Below are positions 1 through 8,599 of a stretch of DNA of 64,000 nt, piece after piece. This DNA is from Murimonas intestini (GTDB taxonomy: Bacteria > Bacillota > Clostridia > Lachnospirales > Lachnospiraceae): the NCBI GenBank assembly GCA_003148945.1, contig QGGY01000001.1, forward strand, positions 186,001 to 250,000. Direction: 5' to 3'. Positions within the stretch are counted from its first letter, which is position 1, and the number at the start of each line of letters is the position of its first letter. The position numbers and the translations under genes are program-made. The notes beneath the pieces were generated by a model. The model had not been told where the DNA came from. It searched no databases and worked only from the letters and a program-made list of their open reading frames with translations.

Positions 1-2084
1 TTCTGCGGCTTAGTGGACACTGTATACGAAATGTCACGTTTCAGGCCTGACAGCATCAGGACGTCAGGCCCCTCACTGGCCCCTGAGAGAGTCTGGAAAA
101 ATCCCGCCGCTGAATGTTTGCGGTCAGGGCTGACACACTGCCAGCAGACTTTATTATCCTTCGGAGAAGGAAGCCTGTAAAATGTGCCGTATTGGAATAC
201 CATCCTGTATTTCTTATAAAACGTGATCTGTTTTTTTATTTCCCTGCGCTCTGCCAGGGTAAGATTGTCCAGATCCAGCTCATATCCCAGACATCCGAAG
301 GCCGCCACATTGAACCTGGTAGAAAGCTGGGTGCTTCGCAGCGTCTGCTGGTGGGGAGATGCGGACACATGGGCGCCGATGCATGAAAGAGGATACAGGC
401 AGCTGAGGCCGCCCTGGATCTTTAGGCGCTCTATGGGGTCTGTGTCATCAGATGCCCATATCTGCGGTGAATAACAGAGCATTCCCAGGTCAAAGCGGTT
501 TCCGCCGCTGGAGCAGCTCTCCAGAAGTATGTGGGGTCTGGGCGAAAAGATCCTGTCAAGGACTTCATAAAGCCCGCAGATATAGCGGTGATAAAATTCT
601 CCCTGATTTTTCATGCATGGGGAATAAGCATCTGTGATGTGCCGGTTCATATCCCATTTTACATAGGAAATAGAAGCCGAATCCAGTATCTGCCCCACGT
701 GTTCCACAATATAATCACGGACCTCAGGATTGCATAAATCTAAAACCAGCTGGTTGCGCCCCAGGTTGGGCTTTTTTCCAGGGATAACTACGGCATATTC
801 AGGATGTGTCCGGTAGAGCCGGCTGTCTTCATTTACCATCTCGGGCTCAAACCACAGGCCGAACTTCATGCCCATGCTGTTTATCTTAGATGCCAGGCCG
901 GTAAGGCCGCCAGGGAGTTTCTTTTTATTTACATCATAGTCGCCCAGGCCGGAAGTATCAGAATCACGGCTGCCGAACCAGCCGTCGTCCAGAACAAAGA
1001 GTTCAGCACCCAGGCCTTTGGCCTCTTTTGCAAGTGATAAAAGTTTCTTTTCATCGAATTTGAAAAAGCAGGCTTCCCAGTTGTTATATAGTACGGGTCT
1101 GGGGCGCTTTTTCCACCGCCCACGGACTATATGTTCATTGATAAAGGAATGGAAGTGACGGCTGGCGCCGCCCAGCCCCCGGCTGCTGAAGGTCATGACC
1201 GCCTCCGGGGCCTCAAATTCTTCATCCGGCTTTACTTCAAAGGAGAAGCAGTGCGGATTGATCCCAAGCTGTACCCGGACGGTATCGTGGCCTGAGAGCT
1301 CTGCCAGCCCCTGATGATTTCCGCTGTATATGAGATTGAAGCCGTATACATTCCCCGTCTGCTCTGTATAGCCGTCAGCCGCCAGAAAGAAGCCCGGATT
1401 ATGGCGGTTGCTGCTGCTTCCTGTGACAGATGAGTTTACTGTGATGCCATAGGAGATCCTGCGCTTGTGAATGTGAGCCTCCTTTGCCCATCCGCCGTCA
1501 AATGTGATCATAGTAAAGTTCTGGCTGATAAGGTCCAGATTCATGCTGGCCAGATTGCGCAGCAGAATAGAAGAGGAACTGCGGTTTTTCAGGACACAGC
1601 GCCTGGTGATCACATCTGTTTTCTCATATACAGTATAATACAGATCCAGCTCAGCTTCATTCCGTGTATCATTCAGAGAGATACATAAGGCCGCTACATC
1701 TTCTGTGCCTGTGGCGCAGGGCAGTGTCTTCATGGGATGGCAGCCTTCCATGATCTTATAGCCGGTATACAGGAAATCACAGGAATAGCTTCCGTCAGGC
1801 ATAAGCGCTTCAATGGGGCTGTTCCTGAAATCGCCGCAGCCGGCAGAGGAATACTCCAAAGGCAGTATATCCAGAGAATAATTCAGATCCTCCTGGGAAT
1901 AGGCAATCGTGCTTCCAACCTGGGCTGTGCGCTTCAGAGCCAGCAGAGGCGCAGCTGCAGCGTCAGGCTCATCCAGCCTTTCACCATAGTAGAGGTGTTC
2001 CGGATGGCCATATTTTGTTATGCAGAAAGCATATGTGGTGTGACGCGTGTGAAGAAAAAAACAATTTTCATTTACTGATATCAT
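1..2084 (-). CDS. GH36 alpha-galactosidase, 3' end cut by window edge
   Basis: Hydrolyses terminal alpha-1,6-galactose from raffinose-type sugars or melibiose; no signal peptide, so cytoplasmic. The minus-strand frame stays open from ATG 2084 (RBS GGAGGG just upstream) to base 1, giving 694 of roughly 730 residues. Family GH36 marks are clear: the nucleophile Asp in VKWDMNRH at about residue 478, the acid/base region WASDDTDPIERL at about 544-555, and the GLWFEPEMVN and ESCSSGGNRFD loops. Only the C-terminal beta domain is partly missing. Its ATG overlaps the stop of the upstream GH13 gene by four bases (ATGA), so the two are translationally coupled. Exact substrate is inferred, not shown. 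Confidence 0.93.
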   Translation of the reverse strand, partial: MISVNENCFFLHTRHTTYAFCITKYGHPEHLYYGERLDEPDAAAAPLLALKRTAQVGSTIAYSQEDLNYSLDILPLEYSSAGCGDFRNSPIEALMPDGSYSCDFLYTGYKIMEGCHPMKTLPCATGTEDVAALCISLNDTRNEAELDLYYTVYEKTDVITRRCVLKNRSSSSILLRNLASMNLDLISQNFTMITFDGGWAKEAHIHKRRISYGITVNSSVTGSSSNRHNPGFFLAADGYTEQTGNVYGFNLIYSGNHQGLAELSGHDTVRVQLGINPHCFSFEVKPDEEFEAPEAVMTFSSRGLGGASRHFHSFINEHIVRGRWKKRPRPVLYNNWEACFFKFDEKKLLSLAKEAKGLGAELFVLDDGWFGSRDSDTSGLGDYDVNKKKLPGGLTGLASKINSMGMKFGLWFEPEMVNEDSRLYRTHPEYAVVIPGKKPNLGRNQLVLDLCNPEVRDYIVEHVGQILDSASISYVKWDMNRHITDAYSPCMKNQGEFYHRYICGLYEVLDRIFSPRPHILLESCSSGGNRFDLGMLCYSPQIWASDDTDPIERLKIQGGLSCLYPLSCIGAHVSASPHQQTLRSTQLSTRFNVAAFGCLGYELDLDNLTLAERREIKKQITFYKKYRMVFQYGTFYRLPSPKDNKVCWQCVSPDRKHSAAGFFQTLSGASEGPDVLMLSGLKRDISYTVSTKPQ

Positions 2085-3817
2085 TGAAATCCCTCCTGCT
2101 TTATATCTGCGTCCCGGTTTCCGTCTGTAAACACAACAGCCTCATAAGGACGGAGCCTGTATATTTTATTGCCGGTCCTGCATATGCCGGCTGTATGGCG
2201 GCCTTCTGTGGTTTCTGTGACGCCGGAATAGCTGGAGATCAGGAGATTCTGGCTGCTCAGCCCGGAACAGCGTTTATCTGTTACTCTGCAGATATCTGCG
2301 TCTGTATATCTGTCTGACATATTCAGACAGATAAAGACAGTCTGCCCTTTATACTTCCTGCCATATGCGAAAATCTTATCTGTGATGCAGAAGGCCTTGA
2401 ATTTTCCAAATTTAAGAGGGCTGCTGCTCTGGCGGAGCAATATCATTTCTCTGTAAAAATTCAGAATAGAGTCAGGGTCGTTCTTTTCATCCTGGTAATT
2501 GACAGAAATAAAATTATGATTTACGGCAAGCCAGGGCTTCCCGCTGGTAAAACCGGCATTTTCAGAGGCATCCCACTGCATGGGAGTGCGGGCGTTGTCT
2601 CTGGAGACAAGGCGCATCATGCGCCATCTGTACCAGGATGGAATGTGCAGCTTTTTGGCCAGGGCATATACATTATGTGATTCCACATCCTGTATCTCAT
2701 CCATGGAAGTATAGTCAAAGTTTGTCATTCCTATTTCTTCACCCTGGTATAGGAAGGGTGTGCCTCTGAGAGTGAGCAGCAGAACAGCCAGCATTTTGGC
2801 AGACTCCTTCCAGTATTTCTGATCATTCCCGAAACGGGAGACGCTCCTGGGCTGATCATGATTTTCCAGATAGACGGCGGGCCATTCCAGAGCATTCTGC
2901 CATTTTGCAAGGGAGAGTGCAAACGGCCGGGAGCGGAATTTCTTTTTAAACCACTTTACAAAGAGCTGGTCAGTCTCCATATGTTCGAATGAAAAAATCA
3001 TGTCCAGTTCCCCGCGGGCTTTATCACACAGCTCCCGTCCCATTTTTGGTGTGACAAAAACAGTTTCCCCGACAGTGAAGCAGTCGTAATTGTTCAGAAC
3101 CTCACTTTTCAGCCTGCGCAGTATGGCATGTGTGCCTTCCCGGGAGATATAGTGTTCACTGCCTGTCAGAGCCAGCTTTTTTTTGCCGTCCTTTAATGAT
3201 TCCTTGAAAAGGATGTTGATCACATCACAACGGAAACCGGATATCCCCTTATCCAGCCAGAAGCGAATGATTTCTTTCACTTCCTCTATGACTTCTGGAT
3301 TCTGGTAATTCAGATCAGGCTGCTTTTTGGCAAAAAGATGCAGGTAATATTCACCGCTTTTGGGGTCATATTCCCAGCAGTCCTCTGCAAAAAAGCTGGT
3401 CCAGTTATTTGGGGGAGAGCCGTCAGGCCTGCCGGGACGCCATATATAGTAGTTCCGGTAAGGGCTGTCCTTATCGCGGCTGCTCTGGAACCATTTATGT
3501 TCATCAGAGGTATGATTTACGACCAGATCCATGATGAGGCGCAGGCCCCTTCTGCGGCATTGTAAAATAAGTTCATCCATATCTGCCATAGTTCCGTACT
3601 CAGGATTGATATTCCTGTAATCGCTTATGTCATATCCGTTATCTGCATTGGGAGAACTGTATACGGGGGAGAGCCAGAGAATACCCACTCCCAGATTTTT
3701 TAATTCGTCCAGGCGCGAGATGATGCCTGGGATATCTCCGATCCCGTCACCGTTACTGTCCTGGAAGCTGCGCGGGTAGATCTGATAAACAATCTGCTCC
3801 TGCCACCATTTTGCCAT
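2081..3817 (-). CDS. GH13 oligo-1,6-glucosidase / alpha-glucosidase
   Basis: 578-residue cytoplasmic GH13 enzyme of the oligo-1,6-glucosidase/maltase group. Visible motifs: YQIYPRSFQDSNGDGIGD near the start, DLVVNHTSDEH (about 97-107), GFRCDVIN with nucleophile Asp198, acid/base Glu251 in TVGET, and NHDQPR with Asp321. The residue after the nucleophile is Val199; in this group Val at that place goes with alpha-1,6 (isomaltose-type) specificity, Ala/Thr with maltose, so an isomaltose/panose role is inferred. First gene of a two-gene minus-strand operon with the GH36 enzyme; RBS AGGAAAGG lies before the ATG. The divergent neighbour is a GPH sugar symporter, the likely substrate supplier. Confidence 0.93.
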   Translation of the reverse strand: MAKWWQEQIVYQIYPRSFQDSNGDGIGDIPGIISRLDELKNLGVGILWLSPVYSSPNADNGYDISDYRNINPEYGTMADMDELILQCRRRGLRLIMDLVVNHTSDEHKWFQSSRDKDSPYRNYYIWRPGRPDGSPPNNWTSFFAEDCWEYDPKSGEYYLHLFAKKQPDLNYQNPEVIEEVKEIIRFWLDKGISGFRCDVINILFKESLKDGKKKLALTGSEHYISREGTHAILRRLKSEVLNNYDCFTVGETVFVTPKMGRELCDKARGELDMIFSFEHMETDQLFVKWFKKKFRSRPFALSLAKWQNALEWPAVYLENHDQPRSVSRFGNDQKYWKESAKMLAVLLLTLRGTPFLYQGEEIGMTNFDYTSMDEIQDVESHNVYALAKKLHIPSWYRWRMMRLVSRDNARTPMQWDASENAGFTSGKPWLAVNHNFISVNYQDEKNDPDSILNFYREMILLRQSSSPLKFGKFKAFCITDKIFAYGRKYKGQTVFICLNMSDRYTDADICRVTDKRCSGLSSQNLLISSYSGVTETTEGRHTAGICRTGNKIYRLRPYEAVVFTDGNRDADIKQEGFQ

Positions 3818-3909
3818 ATTTTCACAACCTTTCCTGAATAGATTGAATCATTACAGTTATGGTATTATTATCCGATATTTGTACGCTGTCCGCAAGAGAT
3901 ATTTCAAAG

Positions 3910-4050
3910 TTACCGTTCACACGTCACCATCCCGCGAGGTGTTTTCGTGCGTATTTTGCACGAAAATCCCGAGTTTTGCAGCGCGAAACGGCGTTTTTTG
4001 CCGTTTCTGTGCATCGCGGAGCGTGTTACTGGTCACGGAGTGAACAGTAA
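3910..4050. repeat. MITE-like palindromic element, copy A, with 10-bp target duplication
   Basis: About 141 bp bounded by inverted ends TTACCGTTCAC and GTGAACAGTAA. Inside are two strong hairpins: TTTTCGTGC/GCACGAAAA (about 3951-3975) and AAACGGC/GCCGTTT (about 3986-4006). The direct repeat TATTTCAAAG stands immediately left (3900-3909) and right (4051-4060), as expected for a target-site duplication. A near-identical copy in the opposite orientation is at 52688-52826. No coding potential is credible. It sits between the divergent GH13 and GPH genes (a 357-bp gap) and fills much of their shared control region. Confidence 0.85.
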
Positions 4051-4061
4051 TATTTCAAAGA

Positions 4062-4090
4062 TTGCATCTGGTCCCATTCTAGTGTAAACT
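4062..4090 (+). promoter_or_regulatory. candidate promoter for the GPH symporter
   Basis: TTGCAT at 4062-4067, 17-bp spacer, TAAACT at 4085-4090, followed by the RBS AAGGAAGA (4163-4170) and ATG 4175. A weak match to sigma-A consensus. It begins right after the target duplication of repeat A, so insertion of the repeat may have changed upstream control. Confidence 0.35.
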
Positions 4091-4248
4091 ATAAATATTC
4101 AGAGCTATAAATGTAACCTGCAGAGAATAGATCACAATATCCAGGGTATCATTGAGTTTTTTAAGGAAGATAAGATGGGGGAAAAGAGATAGAAAAAGGC
4201 AGCAAAAGAAATCATTACACCTTTGGACTTGGCACAATTGGAAGGGAT

Positions 4249-5565
4249 ATGCTTTATTCAATGGTAAGCATGTATCTGATGTATTATCTCACAGATATAT
4301 TGAGGCTTCCCACCTCTGTCATGTGGTGGGTGACAGGTATTATACTGGCGGCGAGGATATTCGATGCCCTGAATGATCCCATCATGGGTGTCATCGTTGA
4401 TAATACACACGGCAGGTTCGGAAAGTTTAAGCCCTGGATCGCCCTTGGGGCTCTGCTGTCAGGCGCTCTGACAGTTCTGCTCTTTACTGATTTTGGATTT
4501 GAGGGCGCTGCGTATATTGCATTTTTTGCAGTTGTCTATGTGATGTGGGGGGTGAGCTTTACAGCAAATGATATTTCATACTGGTCTATGCTGCCGTCCC
4601 TTTCCGCAGACCAAAAGGAAAGAGAGAAGATCGGGGCTTTTGCAAGGATATGTGCAAATGTCGGGCTTTTTACAGTGGTTGCAGGGATCGTGCCTATTAC
4701 AACTGCACTGGGGAACGCTGCCGGGAGCCAGCAGAAAGGATATTTTTACTTTGCAATGATTGTTGTTGGGATCATGTGGGCCGGACAGTGTATCACGCTT
4801 CTGGGAGTAAAGGAACCCAGAGCTTTGGAAAAAGTACAGGAACATACTACATTAAAAGGGATGGTCCGGGCAATCTTTAAGAATGACCAGCTGCTGTTTA
4901 CTGCCATCTCTATGGCGCTCTTTATGATCGGATATACTACGACCACCAGTTTTGGGCTGTATTTTTTCAAATATGCCTACGGGGATGAGGGAATGTATTC
5001 CATATTTGCAGTTATCCTGGGAGTTTCCCAGATTCTGGCGCTTTATGTCTTTCCTGTCTTCAGCAAGAGATTTAACAGAAAGAAGCTGTATACAGCAGCG
5101 ACCATTCTTGTAGTGGCGGGGTATATTGTATTCTTTTTTGCTCCTGTCAATACCATGATATTTATCGGGATTGCCGGCATGCTTTTATTTGTGGGCCAGG
5201 CATTTATACAGCTGCTGATGCTTATGTTCCTGGCAGACACAGTGGAATATGGGCAGTGGAAGCTGGGAAAAAGGAATGACAGTGTCACTTTTTCCCTGCA
5301 GCCATTTATAAATAAGATGGGAGGGGCAGTATCCAGCGGTATTGTTGGTGCAGTAGTGATCATTTCAGGTATTAAGGAAGCGGAGACTGCCGCAGATGTG
5401 ACTGCACAAGGGCTTTTCCTGATGAAGGCAGCCATGCTGATTCTGCCTCTGATCTGCATTCTGGCCGGGTATGTGATATACAGGAAAAAATACAGGATTG
5501 ATGAGGAGGCATATGCCAGGATATTAAATGAGCTGGAGGAGAGAGAAGCGAAAAAAGAACCGTAA
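4249..5565 (+). CDS. GPH (MelB-type) sugar:cation symporter, 5' end probably frameshifted
   Basis: Twelve-helix glycoside-pentoside-hexuronide symporter of the MelB family, importing an oligosaccharide or glycoside with a cation. The family signature DPIMGVIVDNTHGRFGKFKP is near residues 42-62. The first in-frame ATG (4249) is an internal Met: upstream codons still read NHYTFGLGTIGRD, a typical GPH N-terminus, back to a stop. A well-placed RBS (4163-4170) and ATG 4175 open a frame that stops after five codons. One extra G in the run 4177-4181 would join that ATG to the GPH frame and give about 463 residues, the usual length. Either a real inactivating or slippage mutation, or a sequence error. 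Converges with apbE. Confidence 0.85.
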   Translation: MLYSMVSMYLMYYLTDILRLPTSVMWWVTGIILAARIFDALNDPIMGVIVDNTHGRFGKFKPWIALGALLSGALTVLLFTDFGFEGAAYIAFFAVVYVMWGVSFTANDISYWSMLPSLSADQKEREKIGAFARICANVGLFTVVAGIVPITTALGNAAGSQQKGYFYFAMIVVGIMWAGQCITLLGVKEPRALEKVQEHTTLKGMVRAIFKNDQLLFTAISMALFMIGYTTTTSFGLYFFKYAYGDEGMYSIFAVILGVSQILALYVFPVFSKRFNRKKLYTAATILVVAGYIVFFFAPVNTMIFIGIAGMLLFVGQAFIQLLMLMFLADTVEYGQWKLGKRNDSVTFSLQPFINKMGGAVSSGIVGAVVIISGIKEAETAADVTAQGLFLMKAAMLILPLICILAGYVIYRKKYRIDEEAYARILNELEEREAKKEP

Positions 5566-5570
5566 TATAA

Positions 5571-5623
5571 AAAGAGCTGCACGTCAGCGGGGAAACCCGC
5601 TGGAATAGTGCAGTTCTTCTTTG
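5571..5623. terminator. bidirectional terminator between GPH gene and apbE
   Basis: Outer stem AAAGAGCTGCAC (5571-5582) with GTGCAGTTCTT (5608-5618), inner stem CAGCGGG/CCCGCTG around a GAAA loop, then a T-rich tail. It overlaps the last codons of apbE and serves the two convergent genes. Confidence 0.7.
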
Positions 5624-6603
5624 TCTGTAACAAACATGGCCTCAGTACCTTCCAGAGACTCGATAAGCTCCATTCCCTTTTCTTCACCCAGTATGAAGCA
5701 GGCAGTGCTCAGTGCATCTGCGTCCACAGAGTTTTCTGAGAGGATGGTGACGCTGTAGAGCCCGTTGGAAGCCGGCCAGCCTGTATGGGGATCCAGCAGA
5801 TGGTGATAGATTCTGCCGTCTTTTTCAAAATACCGCTCATATATGCCGGAAGTCACCAGGGACTGTCCGGATATCTTTACAGAAGTGAGAGCCGTGCCCT
5901 CCTGTGCAAATGGTTTTTGTATCCCGATGTTGTAGGGAGAGCCATCCGGTTTAGTACCCAGGGCATAGACGTTCCCGCCCAGATTTATAAGAGCGTTCTT
6001 TACACCTTTTGAAAGCAGGAGTTCCTTTAGCCTGTCTGCTATATATCCTTTTGCTATGCCACCTAAGTCGATTGATGCCTCAGGGTCCTTCAGTGTTACT
6101 GTATTTTTGTCGATCACTATATTTTTGTAAGAGACATGGGAGAGGGCATCCTCGATCTTTTCCTCTGAAGGGATATCTCCTGTATTTTCTTTGATATTCC
6201 AGAGAGTAGTCAGAGGGGCTATGGTGCAGTCAAAAGCCCCGTCTGAAAGACGGCTGTAGTCAAGGGCTTTTTCCAGCAGCCTGGCTGTGTCAAGAGAGAC
6301 AGTGACAGGCCTGCCTTTTGAGCTGTTTATATTGTAGATGTCGCTGCCTTTGACAGTGCGGCTTAAAAGCGCTTCCTCCTGCCCGCAGAGAGAAAAGCAG
6401 TCGTCCAGCACAGACTCCTGTCCTTCGTCATACAGGGTTATGGTGATTACTGTGTCAAAATAAAACCCTGTCCTGGATATGGGGGAGGATGGCCTGGCAC
6501 ATGATACAGCAGTCCCGCATATCAGTAAAAACAATAAGATACAGATTAATGAAGTGCTTAAATGACAGCCGTGATTTCTGTATTTATGGTTCTTGTATTT
6601 CAT
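5584..6603 (-). CDS. apbE: ApbE-family FAD:protein FMN transferase, lipoprotein
   Basis: Attaches FMN covalently to Thr/Ser of extracytoplasmic flavoproteins such as NqrC/RnfG-type subunits. 339 residues: N-terminal hydrophobic segment then AVSC (Cys about 35), a plausible lipobox; typical ApbE blocks GFYFDTVITITLYD, DLGGIAKGYIADRL, NLGGNVYALG, HHLLDPHTGWPA and DADALSTACFILG. The ATG overlaps the stop of the upstream response-regulator gene by four bases (ATGA), so it belongs to the two-component operon. No obvious flavoprotein substrate is encoded nearby, which is unusual. Family assignment is firm; the target is unknown. Confidence 0.93.
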   Translation of the reverse strand: MKYKNHKYRNHGCHLSTSLICILLFLLICGTAVSCARPSSPISRTGFYFDTVITITLYDEGQESVLDDCFSLCGQEEALLSRTVKGSDIYNINSSKGRPVTVSLDTARLLEKALDYSRLSDGAFDCTIAPLTTLWNIKENTGDIPSEEKIEDALSHVSYKNIVIDKNTVTLKDPEASIDLGGIAKGYIADRLKELLLSKGVKNALINLGGNVYALGTKPDGSPYNIGIQKPFAQEGTALTSVKISGQSLVTSGIYERYFEKDGRIYHHLLDPHTGWPASNGLYSVTILSENSVDADALSTACFILGEEKGMELIESLEGTEAMFVTDKEELHYSSGFPR

Positions 6604-7232
6604 GAATGAGGATTTCCTTTCTGGTAATAGAAAATGGCAAGCTGCGTCCTGTCTCTTAACTCCAGCTTTTCAAGGATACTGCTCAGATAGTTGCGCACTG
6701 TGCCCTCGCTCAGATATAGGGTCTGGGAGATTTCCTTATTGCTGAGTCCTTCCGCCACCAGCTTTATGATTTCTTCCTCTTTGGGAAGTATGCCGGCCTT
6801 CTGGTAATCGAAGCCGACGGCAGGCTGAAGGAGATCAGGTATCTTCTGGACGATCTCACCGCCAAAGACACTCTGTCCCATCTGGATCGCCTTCAGGGAT
6901 GGGACTATGCTCTCATAATTCTGTTTCAGCAGATAGCCTTTAGCTCCCATATGGAGGGCACGGACTATGTATTCATCATCAGAAAACGTAGTCAGAAAGA
7001 GGATCTTAAGTTCCGGATAAGAGGCCAGAAGCTCCTCGCCTGCCTCCAGTCCGGTCCTGCCTTCCATTCTGATATCCATAAGAAGGATATCGGGGAGGGA
7101 GGTGCGGCAGAGCTGTATTGCCTGTGCAGCACTGGAGCCGACGGCCTGCACCGAAATGGCAGGATCGCTCTCCAGGATCGTCTTCAGAGACAGGGCTACA
7201 AGCCTGTCATCGTCTATAATAATTACATTCAT
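6600..7232 (-). CDS. NarL/LuxR-type response regulator
   Basis: 210 residues: receiver domain with acidic pocket DDD (7-9), phospho-acceptor Asp53 in LLMDIRM, Thr in FLTTF and Lys in GYLLKQN; then a LuxR-type helix-turn-helix (about 148-205) with EGLSNKEISQTLYLSEGTVR. Cognate kinase is the gene 53 bp upstream on the same strand. The operon is divergent from an ABC-2 exporter, the usual arrangement for a kinase/regulator pair controlling its neighbouring transporter; a candidate binding palindrome is at 8482-8493. Signal unknown. Confidence 0.93.
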   Translation of the reverse strand: MNVIIIDDDRLVALSLKTILESDPAISVQAVGSSAAQAIQLCRTSLPDILLMDIRMEGRTGLEAGEELLASYPELKILFLTTFSDDEYIVRALHMGAKGYLLKQNYESIVPSLKAIQMGQSVFGGEIVQKIPDLLQPAVGFDYQKAGILPKEEEIIKLVAEGLSNKEISQTLYLSEGTVRNYLSSILEKLELRDRTQLAIFYYQKGNPHS

Positions 7233-7285
7233 AATATATTCCTTTCTTAATTTTTAACGAAAATATCTGTACTGTTAACTGTACA

Positions 7286-8380
7286 CTAGGAAGTCTGTTT
7301 TGGGATGGATATATAAATCTTAAAACCATTCTGGGCCTGTATGCGCAGGATGCCATTTAAAGCGCTCACTCTTTCCCTCATATTTTCCAGGCCTATGCCG
7401 TTTCCGGCAGGTACGCCAAAGGGAGTATATTCAAGGGCATTTTCTGATATGCTTCCATTATCTGTTATAACAAGCTGGTAAAAGGAGGGATGTTCCCTTC
7501 CTGTCACTGTTATACATGTTGCATCGCTGTGTTTTACAATATTAGAAAGGGCTTCTTTTAATATAGCGATAAAGCAGTATTTGACTTGTCTGGGAACATC
7601 TTCCGGCATATCATATTCAAACACGGTGTCATACTGGCTGTAATTCTCCAGAAGGCTTGTCATGGCGTCTCTGAGCTGTACAGAATCAGCATGGAGGTCA
7701 TGGACACTGGAACGTATGGCATCCATGGCCTTATTGAGTGTATCCTTCAGGTCACATAATGGCTCCTTAAGATAGTCTGCTTTGTTGACTGTAATTAAAG
7801 CTCCCACCTGGAGGATGGAGCGGGAGAGCATATGCCCTACATGGTCATGTATCTCCCGGGCTATGCGGTTCCGCTCATTCAGCGTGGCCAGATGGATCTC
7901 ATAATCTTGTTTCTCCAGCAGATCTTTATTCTTATTCTCAAGTATCATATTCAGTTCATGGCTGTCATCCCGCATTTTTTTATACTTTTCAGTGAGCGTC
8001 AGCAGATGCCCTGTCCTGAAAGAGAGCAGGAGACTGACGGCACAGAACAGCAGGAGTGTAAAAGTAAAAGGCGAAGCATTTTGCAGCAGATACCTGATCA
8101 CGGCAGAAAAGCTTACAGCGATCACCAGCCACAGCCCCTGGTCAAAGTAGTCATAAAAGAGCAGAGGCAGAAAGAGCGAAAAGGCCGGCACAGCCATGCA
8201 CAGCAGTGCGTACAGCAGGCCAGAAACAAAAGTAAAAAGACGTCTGTTAATGTAGAAAATCAGGCAGCTCAGCGTAAACGCACTCAGAAAAACCGCCACA
8301 GGAAGCGCCCCCTTTTTAATGGGAAGGAGAAAAATACTGCAGCACAGGATTAAAATGAGTTTATCTAATAATTTTTGCAT
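7286..8380 (-). CDS. NarL-family (HPK7/DesK-like) sensor histidine kinase
   Basis: 364 residues. The first 125 residues hold about four to five membrane helices with little outside, so it probably senses the membrane or a lipophilic signal (inference). A coiled linker (about 130-165) leads to the dimerisation box NRIAREIHDHVGHML with His178, then an HATPase domain with N-box KEALSNIVKHSD and G-box GNGIGLENMRERV. Pairs with the response regulator immediately downstream. The start ATG at 8380 has RBS AAAGGA before it. Confidence 0.92.
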   Translation of the reverse strand: MQKLLDKLILILCCSIFLLPIKKGALPVAVFLSAFTLSCLIFYINRRLFTFVSGLLYALLCMAVPAFSLFLPLLFYDYFDQGLWLVIAVSFSAVIRYLLQNASPFTFTLLLFCAVSLLLSFRTGHLLTLTEKYKKMRDDSHELNMILENKNKDLLEKQDYEIHLATLNERNRIAREIHDHVGHMLSRSILQVGALITVNKADYLKEPLCDLKDTLNKAMDAIRSSVHDLHADSVQLRDAMTSLLENYSQYDTVFEYDMPEDVPRQVKYCFIAILKEALSNIVKHSDATCITVTGREHPSFYQLVITDNGSISENALEYTPFGVPAGNGIGLENMRERVSALNGILRIQAQNGFKIYISIPKQTS

Positions 8381-8481
8381 AAAGGATTCCTTTCTGTGTC
8401 ATCACATGCCAGAACCAGGCGCTGTCTGATCCATAATCCATTATAACGAAGACACACCAAAATCACAAGCTTAGATTATAG

Positions 8482-8493
8482 TGACATTTGTCA
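8482..8493. promoter_or_regulatory. candidate response-regulator operator
   Basis: Perfect palindrome TGACATTTGTCA in the 219-bp gap between the divergent kinase and ABC genes, with a second GTCA...TGAC pair at 8490-8507. Place and symmetry fit a LuxR-type regulator site; no binding evidence. Confidence 0.35.
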
Positions 8494-8599
8494 TATAGAA
8501 TGCTGACAGATTGCACTTAAAGAGCAGCAGTTATTTTTGTATACTTAAGACAGTAAAAGGCTGCTGACACAGCGGCATGGAGTATGAGGAGGAAGCAGT

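Noticed and set aside
5043-5687. 214-codon minus-strand frame opposite the symporter 3' end
   Set aside because: Shadow of the GPH gene and apbE; composition typical of antisense to membrane proteins.
7832-8353. 173-codon plus-strand frame opposite the histidine kinase
   Set aside because: Antisense to a well-supported kinase; rich in Gln/Arg/Lys, no recognisable domain.
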